Assembly (NCBI GenBank): GCA_037176885.1
Contig: JAWWNJ010000228.1
Span: 175,815 to 239,814, forward strand
DNA length: 64,000 nucleotides
Reading direction: 5' to 3'
Origin: Favolaschia claudopus
Taxonomy: Eukaryota; Basidiomycota; Agaricomycetes; Agaricales; Mycenaceae
Shown: positions 53,024 through 63,187 of the stretch, piece by piece
Position numbering within the stretch: position 1 is the first letter of the stretch
How the letters are laid out: every line of letters starts with the position of its first letter
The notes under the pieces: model-generated
Seen by the model: the letters and a program-made list of their open reading frames with translations, nothing else
Databases searched by the model: none
Told to the model about the DNA's origin: nothing
Program-made: the position numbers and the translations under genes

Positions 53024-53843
53024 GGCGCAATCAGGGGAAAGTGCAATAAAGAAATACTCTCAGCCAAGGGCTCGCATCAATAGGAAATTACTCCCAACTT
53101 TCGAAGAAACCACAAAGGCAGGAATACCTCCAGGAGAATTGGTGTAATATTGAGGGACGAGAGGGATTTTTGGTGAGAAAATCCGGTATAATCTTAGTCG
53201 AACGGCCGACTTTCTTGAAGAAATCTTATTTAGAGGGTTCAATAAAGGAGCTATTCATACATTTTATTGATACACCAGGGATATCTAGTCTGCAGAAGAT
53301 TGAAAACATACAACAGAGTGAAACCAAGCTCAAGGTCCAAGTGGAAGCGACAACACCGAAAACAAGAGCACAACAAACCCGAGAAAGCCCAGCGCGAGTA
53401 ACAAAAAGCAACCACAATAACAGTCAATCCGAGGTATAGCCCTTTGCACGAAGTCCATCGAATAAATTATTCGGTGGCCGCGGTATTGTTTCGTCGCATA
53501 TGCACTCCCGGCACAACTTGTTACAGCCGGCACATTTTTCGGCAGCCCGAAATCCCGCGCCGCACCCTCCGGTTATGAACAGGTATGACGAAATTGCTAC
53601 TGAGTAGAAGAACATTTGCGTCATCGAAGGCGATCGTAAACATTAAAATGAATTATTAAACTGCTTTCAAGTTGAATATAAGCAGCATTTTCAATCACTC
53701 ATCGACACCTAGCGGGTAAACAGTAGAAGCAAGCAAACAGACAGTGATGAGCTCACCCTCAGGCTGACCATCACCGCGCAATTTTTTGGGTTTGGTTGCA
53801 CCAATCGCATTGTCGGTGGAGCGCGTTCGCTTGATGCGAATGC
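53024..53843. other. No gene established; small Cys-rich frame on minus strand
   Basis: 53424-53624 (minus) encodes 66 aa with CAGCNKLCRECIC, which could be a small cysteine-rich peptide but has no homologue I recognise. An 89-codon plus frame at 53170 is Lys/Thr/Ser-rich. Neither is supported by context. Confidence 0.2.
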
Positions 53844-53851
53844 GACGCGTA

Positions 53852-54303
53852 TAGTGCTGCCGGGAGCTGAGTTGGAGCCGAACTCGAGTTGATTGCCCAT
53901 CAGCTCGCTGTCAGCTCGAGTTGAGCGGAGCTGGCTCAGAGCTGATACCAGATATGGGAATCTACTGTCCCAGGGTTCATCTTTCCACCCGAAGGGCAAA
54001 ATTTCAGGGGAGAATGGACCAAATTTTTATGTGGAAGGGTTTCCTGAGCTTTCTTCAAGCTCAAACTGCTTTTTTTTACGTCGAAAAAACGGCCAAGAAA
54101 CGGCCAATACAGAAACTGGGGAGGGAGTGTGATGTCACTCAGTTTACACCGCCAGAAATGTCACGTCGTCTTGACGTCGTCCGCTTTGGGTGACGAGGGT
54201 GGAGTCGAGGCGAGCTGGCATCACCTCGAGGTGCCGCTTTTGGGAAGGGGTCGAGTTGGAGTTGAACTCAGCTCAGAGCTAGCTCCAGCTTCCGGCAACA
54301 CTA
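53852..54303 (-). mobile_element. hAT MITE family TAGTGTTGCCGG, copy 4
   Basis: Opposite orientation to copies 1-3. 8-bp target duplication GACGCGTA at 53844-53851 and 54304-54311; 452 bp. The left end reads TAGTGCTGCCGG, one substitution. Confidence 0.93.
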
Positions 54304-54311
54304 GACGCGTA

Positions 54312-55069
54312 GCGAGAATGTTGCACTCGTCAACCTCCTGCCTCCGAGAACGAGGTTTTCCCTGCGCACTGTTCGCCGTCACCGGTGGCTCTACAGACCT
54401 TGGATCTGCTGGCGACAATTCCCGAGGAGCTGGAAGGGAATATGACAGTCGTCAGAGAAAGCCGATGGAGGTGCGGCTCCAGGCTCTGTGCCGTGAACAA
54501 GGAGGTATGATCAACGGGGATAAGATAGAGAGCGTGGGATCCTTGCACCTTACTTAAGCACGTTATGTAACACTTATTAATCGTTCCCACGACCAAATCC
54601 CCAGTCGCGTAAAATTTCATGTTCTTTCCTGCCTGCGGAAGGGCTGACCTACAGACTCAGTAGACATTCTCGCTGTTTCTGCTCTGAAATTTTGGTTTTC
54701 GCTTTGAAAACCACCTTCCACACTGCAAGGGAGGTCCTGTCACCCATCGCGTTGACAGGTCCCACCCTTAAGCGAGCTGCCGAAGCGTGCCGAGATGCCT
54801 ATCCTGTGGCTGTGCTGACCAAATTTTCCTCCGAGATTTTTGGAAAGTGTCCCGTTTGGTGAGAAAACCACATACTTAGAAACACTCAGAAAAAAAAAGT
54901 GGTTTGAATTTTTTGTGGGTCATATAGCAAAAGACCAAGGGACATTTTGGCAGATCAGCCCAATAAGAACCCTTCATTGAACCTCTATTTAAGACTTGTA
55001 TTAGGCAAAATTCCCAATCTGGACCTTAGCATCGTGCTATAAGCCCTCGACGTCGAGCGTGACAATATA
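54312..55069. other. No gene recognised
   Basis: Only short frames; no repeat boundaries recognised. Confidence 0.3.
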
Positions 55070-55267
55070 GAGTTTGTGCGAGCGACCCAGGTCGCTTTTC
55101 GATCGCTCAGATCTCCGCAACAACGGATTCCAGGTGTGAGCTCTAAGCGACCTATAGGAGCATTGCCCTGGGGCACTCCTAGGCCGCTGGGACTTCACAC
55201 CTGAGACTGCTCGTTGTCGAGATCTGAGCGGTCCCAAAGCGACCCGGGTCGCTTTGCACAAACCCGC
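55070..55267. mobile_element. Palindromic MITE with GCGACCC(A/G)GGTCGC arms
   Basis: Arms of about 45 bp (55072-55116 and 55221-55266) pair with few mismatches; each contains its own palindrome GCGACCCAGGTCGC or GCGACCCGGGTCGC, then CGCTCAGATCTC. TA at 55068-55069 and 55268-55269. 198 bp. Confidence 0.65.
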
Positions 55268-55269
55268 TA

Positions 55270-56641
55270 TTGACAGGAAGGGAGGGATCGGGTATCGCGT
55301 TGGGGGAGAACGGGTCGTTTTGGTGCCCGACAACGGCGGCGGGTGAATGTGCGGGGTAGAGCAAAGAGGGAGGAAGAGGAAGAAAAAAATCGGCAGACGC
55401 GTCGCTTACGCTGGGCCGTCACGTAACTGCCCAAATTGGGTATGTGTCGGCCTTTGAGTACTCTCGACACACTCCTTCACGCACCGACATATTCCTTTGG
55501 AATGTGCCGCGCATTGTTCAATGTTTCGGCTTTGTGAGAATGTGCCGTCTGTCCCAATTAGGTGTGTCATGTCGCCGTTGTATAAGTATACTCGCGTCGC
55601 TGGGGGCTCCGGTGCGGATGGTATCGTAACAACATACAGAAGGCTCAGACTTGGACTCGGACTCCGAATGTGATTTCGACCCAGACGAAGAGCACGATGG
55701 GGATGTGCGGAACCTCCAGCTGGCGACGGTGAGGCTCGCGTAGTTGCGCTAGCGGCTCACGACGTAGCGTGGTATGCTGCTTTGTGTGAAGATTATGACG
55801 CTGCCGTGGAGTGGATGGACCCCGTTGCTCTTCCGGCTACATACCACTCCATCGGCCCCATCTCCCCAATTTCAAAGCGAAATTATTGATGGTCAAGGAA
55901 AAACTATTGATTGCGCTGATGCTAGATGCTCGGCTGCACTGGTAGTCAGGTAGCCTCGGATACCCAGACGTTCCTCCTCCTCATTCCTTGTAGCCGGAGG
56001 TCTTTCCGTATATAGTCAATACAAGACATTTTTGACAGCTGATTGATTTTTGAGCCTGGGAGAATTTTTTGAGGAACGTCTGGGCCGAGTATATATCAAG
56101 TTCGTATGATTGTAGGATTGAGATAGACGTGCCAAGTTCATAGGATTTGATGCTAAAATTGCGAGTTTCGTAGGATAGACTAATTTAGAATATCAAGTAC
56201 ATGAAACTGAACTCCTCGGCAAGAATTCGGCACTGTTGGTATCTTTCGCCGTAGTTTGCACGAAGGGGACCGACCATTCCCGTCCCCTCCCCTCCCTCGC
56301 TGCGCTCGGGGGGTCCCCCGAACCGGGGCCGCTCAGGTCGGCACACTAAAGCCACGTTCGCGCGGATCACTCTGTCTTCACCCTAACTCTAACCCGTCGG
56401 GGCGGGGTTATTTTGCTGGATTGCCGGATCCGCTTGCCCTAACTCCTCGGCATGAGGTTATTTTGGCCTTCGGCAGTGTCTGTTCCGTGTTGGCACTGTC
56501 ATGTACTCCTGATGGCATATGATTCGGCCTCCGGCAATTCTATAAATTCAGGTTGGCTCTTTGTCTTGTTCCATGTGGTACTGGTGCCCAGTATGGCAAA
56601 GGATGCTGTAATATAAGGGCAATCCTACGAACTTTCTAGCA
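55270..56641. other. No gene established
   Basis: Near 55640-55730 a plus frame reads SDLDSDSECDFDPDEEHDGD, an acidic run that may be a piece of an old transposase or host gene. ATCCTACGAACTT-type words near 56625 and 56825 flank the next MITE. Nothing else recognised. Confidence 0.25.
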
Positions 56642-56643
56642 TA

Positions 56644-56816
56644 CTGTACCGATCTGTATGGAGGCAACGCTCTGAGGTGCGTTACGCGCCGTTGCTAGCC
56701 TTTTATGGTAATTTGCTGTGCAAAAGCAGTGCAAAATTACCATTATATGGGACGATTTGTAAGCAAAAATTGGCTCTGCGTTATGCGTTATGTTGCTACC
56801 ATACATATCGGTACAG
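56644..56816. mobile_element. Short TA-flanked MITE, CTGTACCGAT ends
   Basis: TIRs of about 25 bp with three mismatches (CTGTACCGATCTGTATGG and CTGTACCGATATGTATGG inverted); TA at 56642-56643 and 56817-56818. 173 bp. Confidence 0.82.
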
Positions 56817-56818
56817 TA

Positions 56819-57658
56819 CCCATCATATCCTACGAACTTGGCGCGCTGATCCCAATCAAACAATCCTACGAACCTGGTCGGGGCTCGTCTGGGCCGGTCG
56901 ATGTGTACCCACCTACCATCACTCTCTCTCCTCATATACTTTTGCGCGTTGACGCTGTCGCTCCTGGCTGGAAACCGCGAGGAATGCCTCCAGACGATGA
57001 GGGACTGCCCGCCTCGAGAATTTTTGACTTCGGATGTGTTAACTCTTGAGATTAGTTGTAGATTTTGTTCACAATATATTTCAAGAGTTAGGCCTCATTG
57101 TAGGACAATCAAGCGCTATTGAACCACATAGTTATTGTATATTTGCTGCTAGAGCTGATAGGAATACATGCTACAATGCACTTTGCTGGCGTTGTGTATG
57201 ACACTGTATGTGCAAGGCACTTTCGCGAGGAAAGCATCCTGGCGCGTCGCACCTGTGGTGCCCAATATTTCCCTATAGTTATAGCTTCCATATTGTTCAC
57301 ATGCAAGCTATAGTTATAGGTCTAACTATCTTCCATGACATCCACAGAAAGGCATCTCCACGGGAAGAAGCCCGATAAAAGATAACCCTTATCTCGGCGA
57401 GCGGAATCATAGAGTCCAACGATATGATTGTATCGCACGGTTCACGGGAAGGTTTTCTTGTTCAACGTTCAACCTTGGTTCAACTTCCATCTGAAATATA
57501 AAGTAAGTCCCACTGTAACGAATGATGTCACAAAATATGTCACGCATGTCACTGTCCCTTTTGCGGGAACTCTTCGAAGAACTGAAACTTCTCTTCGCAT
57601 TTTTTTGGCCTTCACTCTCAGGATATCGGTCTCCAAATCGCTATATTGTTGACCAGTC
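56819..57658. other. No gene recognised
   Basis: Only short frames; a CAAGCTATAGTTATAGG region around 57300 is partly palindromic. Nothing supported. Confidence 0.3.
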
Positions 57659-57666
57659 GATCTCTG

Positions 57667-58619
57667 CAGCACTGTGAAAACATCGGTGCATGATTTTCAT
57701 GTACCTTGACGATGAATCAATTATTCATGGAAATGTCCATGATTTTCTCTTTCATGTATCCCAGAGAAATCAGGTCCCATTCAACGAATTTCACCCGATG
57801 CTCACCTCCTCAAAAAATCATGGAATATGACATCAAAATCGGAGGGTGGTGCTGCGCAGAAATCGCGAAAAAGGGTTGAAGTCCAAATGCCGAAATGCCG
57901 AGAAGTGACGTCAGAGCTCTCACATCCGCAGCACATATACTGCGGGACGACCTCGCACGTCCCTTGCCTCCCACCACCACCACCACATCGCCAGGATCAA
58001 CCTCCACGCCGTCGCCGTCGTTGTCGTCACGTACCACCACTCTCGCCGTTGTCGTCGCCGTCGCCGTCGCCTTCCTTCAATGTGACTGTCATCCCTTACT
58101 CACTGTAGCGGCTACCCCTTTGCTATTTGCCTTGCCGTTGTCGTTGAGTAAACTCTACGAGCAAGTCAGCGAGCGTCGATCCAAAGGTGTGTTTTGTTTA
58201 TCTATTGTTCGTACCATACTTATCAACAATGTCCCCAGGTAGTCCGCCCGTGAACTGGAGATCTTGTAGCAGGACTGGAGTTCCATCGCGCGCGGTGTTC
58301 ACATGTAGATAACACATGTATTGGTATATAGACCTTAATATGATCTCATTTCATCCTGAATTTTGCTCCGTAACCCATTATTTTCATTATCTCGTTCCAT
58401 GATTTCGTGCTTGTTGAGGGAGCAATTCGGACTTGAGACTGATTTTCATGGAATCGGTACATTAAAAAGGCACATGAAAACGTCGAAAAAGAGTATGATT
58501 TTGTTCACGCGCTGGGACATGAATTTCAGGGAATGCTCGATGATTTTCAGTGTAAGAGGACATGAATTTCGGGGTACCAAGGTACATAATTTTCATGTGC
58601 CCCCAGTCTCACAGTGCTG
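57667..58619. mobile_element. Old hAT-type element with CAGCACTGTGA ends
   Basis: 11-bp TIR CAGCACTGTGA at both ends and many ATTTTCATG/CATGAAAAT words in both subterminal regions (57690-57830 and 58440-58605). Flanking 8-mers GATCTCTG and AAGCTTTG agree at 5 of 8 positions, as expected for a decayed duplication. No transposase in 953 bp; the centre has CACCAC and GTCGCC triplet-rich sequence. Confidence 0.65.
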
Positions 58620-58797
58620 AAGCTTTGCCACCAAAAATATCTTCGCTTTTTGCAGTCACCGTGGCTTTCTTGGGCAACTCCTTCGGGATGGACGATAGCC
58701 CTCGTCCACAGAAAAGAGCTCGAACTACACCCCCTGTTGGATTTTTGCCGGTAATGATGCCGAGATCAAATACGATGAATAGGTTTGCAATCACACT

Positions 58798-59306
58798 TAG
58801 TCTCTTGTAAACAGACGGAACAACACAATGGTCCTCGTACCTGCGGTGTGTTGTGGTCTGTCAGTTTCCTTTGATCACCGGCTGAAGGGTCCGGTTATTA
58901 CCTAATCATCAAAACACGACGCGTCGATGTAGCTCACAGCGCATGTTATTTAAGATTTTAGACCTACCACCATATTTCTCGACCTTCGTCTCATCGACCT
59001 ACGCGCTTCAATGGAGGAAAAAGGTGGAGAAACGGACGAAATCAAAATTGCTTCGGCTAATGCCGGTTGGCAGCAAATCAGCGCAAACTTCGAGGTTAGT
59101 GCCCTCCTCAGCTAAAATCAAGCATTCTAAACTTACAGGAGTGCTAATACAGCTCTCTTAGACTATATCTCATATATAACCAAGGCAGAATCGACGTTGC
59201 AGCTGGAATATAGTGGAAATGGCGTGTGGGAAATTCCTTCCATTTCCAAATGTTTACATAATAACCCGACTCTCCTGACAGTTGTCGCGCGGTAAACTAC
59301 AGACTA
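58798..59306. mobile_element. Mutator-like MITE, copy 2 (9-bp target duplication)
   Basis: Exact 9-bp duplication AATCACACT at 58789-58797 and 59307-59315. Ends TAGTCTCTTGTAAACAGAC and ..GTAAACTACAGACTA. Shares internal words with 33809-34330. 509 bp. Confidence 0.86.
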
Positions 59307-59315
59307 AATCACACT

Positions 59316-59815
59316 ATGGTTAGATAGAATGTGTGTTAGGGCAAACCAGAAAACGCTATTGACCCAACACTAGCGCATGCCATAACTCCGGTGATCTCCG
59401 CTGTCATCGTTTCACCGACACTCGCCCGAGCTTCCGTCAAGTGTCTGAGGCAAAGTCACCACCTAAGTACATGCCCATATGTACGTACTGTCTATATTTT
59501 CATCTTTATCGTACAATTTATTGCAATTTTCAATACTAATGGCATTCACCGAAAAAAAATATTTGGAGTGAGCTGAGGACCGAGTTCGAGTCCGTCGGCC
59601 GACGGCGTTTTTTGCACTGATGTCACTGTGACGGTGACGGGTGACGAGTCGCGTCTTTCTTCTGTGCACGCCGTCCACTACACATCTTACATATTTTACT
59701 CGCTACTATGGTGAACCGAAGAATCAGCGACGACTCGAAACGGATTGCACTTCGTTCCGTGGCCGTGACACCAGGAAAGAAATCTCCACAATATGTGGCA
59801 TGTCCGAGCGCACCA
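59316..59815. other. No gene recognised
   Basis: Short frames only; GTGACGGTGACGGGTGACGA near 59630 resembles the CCGTGAC words of the next MITE. Confidence 0.3.
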
Positions 59816-59817
59816 TA

Positions 59818-60184
59818 CTGTAGATACTTGTACCGAGGCAACCAGCCAAAGTACCGTGACACCGTGACCCACTTTGGGCAACGCAACCAGACCAGGCCTA
59901 GGCTGTGAGCGTGACAATTGCCATGATGGGCAACCAAGTTTCTTCGAATTTGCCTTTTTTGCACCAGAATCAGGGCTTTCTGATGCGCATTGAGTCAAAT
60001 TGTGCTCTATGCGCAAAATTTTGCAAATCTCATGCCAAAAATGGGCGAAAATTCAATATTTTTGGCCATGTCACGATCCAGATCAAGGCAACCAGACCCT
60101 CCGTGACCGTGATCTGGAGCGTTTTGGGCAACGCAACCGACCCCACCGTGACCGTGACGGTTGCCTCGGTACAAGTATTTACAG
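59818..60184. mobile_element. TA-flanked MITE with CTGTA(G/A)ATACTTG ends
   Basis: TIR CTGTAGATACTTGTACCGAG continuing GCAACC, one mismatch; TA at 59816-59817 and 60185-60186. CCGTGACCGTGA and GGGCAACGCAACC words recur inside. 367 bp. Confidence 0.85.
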
Positions 60185-60539
60185 TAGCGCTAGAAAACGG
60201 TACCAAGCGTAAAGAAGAGCACCCGCTATCAACCCTGGCCGTCCCGCCTCCTTGAAGAAGCAGACGCCCGCTACCTTCTTCTTTAGCCAAGCACAAACCC
60301 ACCACATTTCTAGATGAATATGTCCACTATCTTGCAAAGTACCGCCATCTCCCCGCCTCTATATCAACTCTACATCGCACGTGCACCTTTGAACGAGCAG
60401 GGTTGAAAGTCATGCGTTGTACAGCGTCTAGCTGCAGAACGGGACCCTGTCCAGATCGGAAATTTCATACATCGCATCTCGACGTATCCCGCACATTATC
60501 TCGTGTCCATGATGAGACCTCGAAGGATGATCGCACATA

Positions 60540-61207
60540 CAGTGGGTGGCAAATAGAAATTGCCGTGGCTTTTGGCCAAAATCTTGCTGTATACTTCACC
60601 GAATGACCTGAAATAAAATGTAGAGAGAATATTAGATACCTCTGGACTGCTTAGAACACTCAGCTATATATTGTGCCATAACAGGACAGTTTCTGATTAT
60701 TGCCATATCTGGAAAGACTCAATGTATCCTCAGCAAAAAAAAGTGTCATAATAGGATGAAAGTACTTGAAAAACAGTCCTAGTTTCCACTTTTGTTGAAT
60801 GGAATTGACCCTCATTTGAGCTCACAACAACCGCTCAGAGTTGGCTATTTTCACACAAAAATAGCTGAAAATGCAGAGAAAATAGCTAAAATGAACCTAC
60901 TTCGAGCGGCCGTTGTGAGCTACAAATGACGATCAATTCCAGTCAATCAAAGTGAGAGAACTAGCATTGTTTTTCAAGTACTTTTATCCTATTTTTTTTT
61001 TGCTGAGGGTACATTGTGTTTTTCCGGATATGGCAAAATCGGAAACCATCCATTATTGATGCATTCTCAGTGCATGATATATTGCTGAGTGTTTTAAGAG
61101 GTACAGAAGTATCACATACCCATCTCTACATCTTATTTGAGGTCATTCGGTGAAGTATACAACGAGAGTTTACCAATAGCCACGGCAATTTCTATTTGCC
61201 ACCACTG
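60540..61207. mobile_element. 668-bp fold-back element (nearly full-length palindrome)
   Basis: Arms 60540-60860 and 60885-61207 pair over almost their whole length with scattered mismatches: CAGTGG(G)TGGCAAATAGAAA at the ends, then TATACTTCACCGAATGACCT, TTTTTTTGCTGAGG-type and AAGTACTTGAAAAACA further in. TA at 60538-60539 and 61208-61209. The centre has TTTTCACACAAAAATAGCTG and GAGAAAATAGCTAAAATG. No gene. Confidence 0.85.
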
Positions 61208-61209
61208 TA

Positions 61210-61712
61210 TGCCAGGTTATGGGGGAGAGCACCAGTTGGGGGAGCGTGCAGAGGTTGATATCCCTTTCGTGCGCAAGCGCAGGTTCTCGGCACTCTGTGC
61301 CTGTGCCTTGGATGAGGAATCATTGCATCACGAGTGGTAGAAGGATCGTTTGATAGAGGAGACTCCTACCTCGATTTGATTTGATTTGATTTGAAGTTCT
61401 AATATATGCTGTACCTGGCTACGGAAGAGCTATGCAGCAGTACGGTAAGGGTTCGGCGGGGATTTCATATAGTAGGTAGTTTGGAAACGGTAATATAGAC
61501 TATAACGAGAGAGGAAAAGAAGGTTAAGTATCGCCGCAGGGAATGAAAGTTTGAGGAGTAACAGTATCAAATATTTGAGATGGAACGGGAAGGAAGGGGA
61601 AGAGGGAGACATAGGGTGGGTATGAATCAAGGATGAAGAATACCGAAGAATAAAAGAGAGCGGAGAGGATAACGAGGGGATTGTATGTACGGGAGAGGGT
61701 GGGACCGACGAC
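61210..61712. other. No gene recognised; GATTT microsatellite
   Basis: (GATTT)n of about four units at 61374-61394; otherwise purine-rich sequence downstream of the LINE relic. Confidence 0.4.
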
Positions 61713-62840
61713 TTATCTAAAGCCTGGTGAAGGTCCTTCAATGCGCTCTGCCAGAGTTACCGCCAACTCTTTCCGACGCGGGCAGGTATACGAATCCGCG
61801 CGGTGCTTCCACCACAATTGAGGCATTCCCACAGGGCCAGAACATTGGGAGGTGTCGCCGTGAGGATGGTCCGCCGAGGGCTTCGCACATATGCCGCAAG
61901 ATGGCTTCTTGACGTTGCATCGAGCCTTGGTGTGTCCGTATTTGTGACATCCCCAGCACTGGGAGATGCGAAGATGCGGGAAGCCACGAGCGACAGTGGG
62001 ACTAGTGGAACACAGGATGATGCGGGCCGCGTGAGAGCGCAAGATCGACCTTTTCGCGTGACTGGAGAAGGAAATATACAGAACCGGCACGTTTTGGCTT
62101 ACGCCCGCTGGCCACGATGGCGGCTGTCTGCGATTCGGAAGGCGGGCGATTGACCCAAGTTGGGAGACCGGTGACTGGGCCCAAATCTGGATTCGGATCT
62201 CAAACTCGCGCTTCAACTCTCCCATGTCTGCAACCTCATCAAACGGCACTCCGTTCACCTGAAGGTGGCCATGTAATGCTACCGGCGCAACGCGGCCGCC
62301 AGGCAAGATCGCAGGACCCCAGCGAGACCACTCCTTGCTGAGTAGTATGTCAGTAGCCGACGCAGATCCAGGTACAAGAAAGATGCTGGTGCTGCTTTGC
62401 TTCTTCGCGAAGAGTAGGCTAGGGAGGGACAAGGAAGCGAGGTGTTTATTGACAGTGGCGATGATCTCCGGGTAAGGCGCATTGAAGAGGGGTGGGACGT
62501 CACCATCAAAGCGAACGAGAATACGCTCATCGCTTGGCGCGGGTAGCGGAGGTGGCTTTGGTTTGGGAACAGGGGGAGTGGCGGGCTTCACGGCAGCAGC
62601 GGCCACCGCGGCGTACGAAAGAGCTTTCTCCGCTTTGAACGAAGCGACTTCCTTCGAGAGCGATGCAATGGCTTTGTTCTGAGCCTCGGATTTCGCGGAG
62701 AGCTCCTTGATGAGGGATGGCGTAACTGCCTGGAGGAGGAGAGCGCTAAAGGAGGAGGTGGATTCCGACTCGCGCACAATGGTCACGTGGTTGGCGATTT
62801 TGTTTGCATCTGCATTTATATACCGCAACAAGTACACCAA
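61713..62840 (-). pseudogene. LINE ORF1-type relic B with zinc knuckles
   Basis: Minus strand, 375 codons: coiled-coil-like LSAKSEAQNKAIASLSKEVA (about 54-73), Pro-rich linker, ERILVRFDGDVPP and PEIIATVNKHLASLSLPSLL, LLSKEWSRWGPAILPGG, and the knuckle region ISQCWGCHKYGHTKARC..CGICAKP..H..C (about 300-335). After it the frame is shifted (a PQLWWKHRADSYTCPRRKEL piece expected to carry a third knuckle is partly scrambled) and ends at 61713. This layout is that of LINE ORF1 (RNA-binding Gag-like) proteins in basidiomycetes. The following endonuclease-RT ORF is missing. The frame begins inside the tandem tail repeats, so its true start is unknown. Confidence 0.65.
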
Positions 62841-63160
62841 CTACTAAGACGCGGTGCTCGCGAGGAGCAATAAATAATTAGGGTCTGCTCCGGGAATCGG
62901 GCGGGTGTTGTAGAGTAGAGTGGTGGAGTATGGGTTTGGAGTATGAGGTTGCGGGGCACGTGGTTGGCGATTTTTTGTATCAGCATTTCTATACCGCAAC
63001 AAGTAAACCAACTACTAAGACGCGGTGCCCGGAGGGCGATAAATAAGTAAAAAGTAATTCTAGTGAGGATTCGACCGTGGTTGGTAGAGTATAGTCTTGG
63101 AGTAGGTGGGTGAGCGCTTCCATCGACGGTGAGAACGATAACTCGACATAGGAACCATAG
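62819..63160 (-). repeat. Tandem 3' tail repeats between two LINE-type relics
   Basis: On the minus strand CACCGCGTCTTAGTAGTTGG then (T/G)TACTTGTTGCGGTATA and AAATCGCCAACCACGTG occurs twice, about 170 bp apart (62819-62990 and 62991-63160), each preceded by a TCTACTCTAC/TATACTCTACC word. A third copy of the tail is at 50290-50400. Suggests head-to-tail LINE insertion or tandem 3'-end duplication. Confidence 0.65.
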
Positions 63161-63187
63161 GTGAAGAAAATGGGGCATAAGTGGCAA

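Noticed and set aside
58030..58110. Triplet-repeat coding region
   Set aside because: GTCGCC/GTCGTC runs are simple-sequence DNA inside an old hAT-type element, with no supporting frame.
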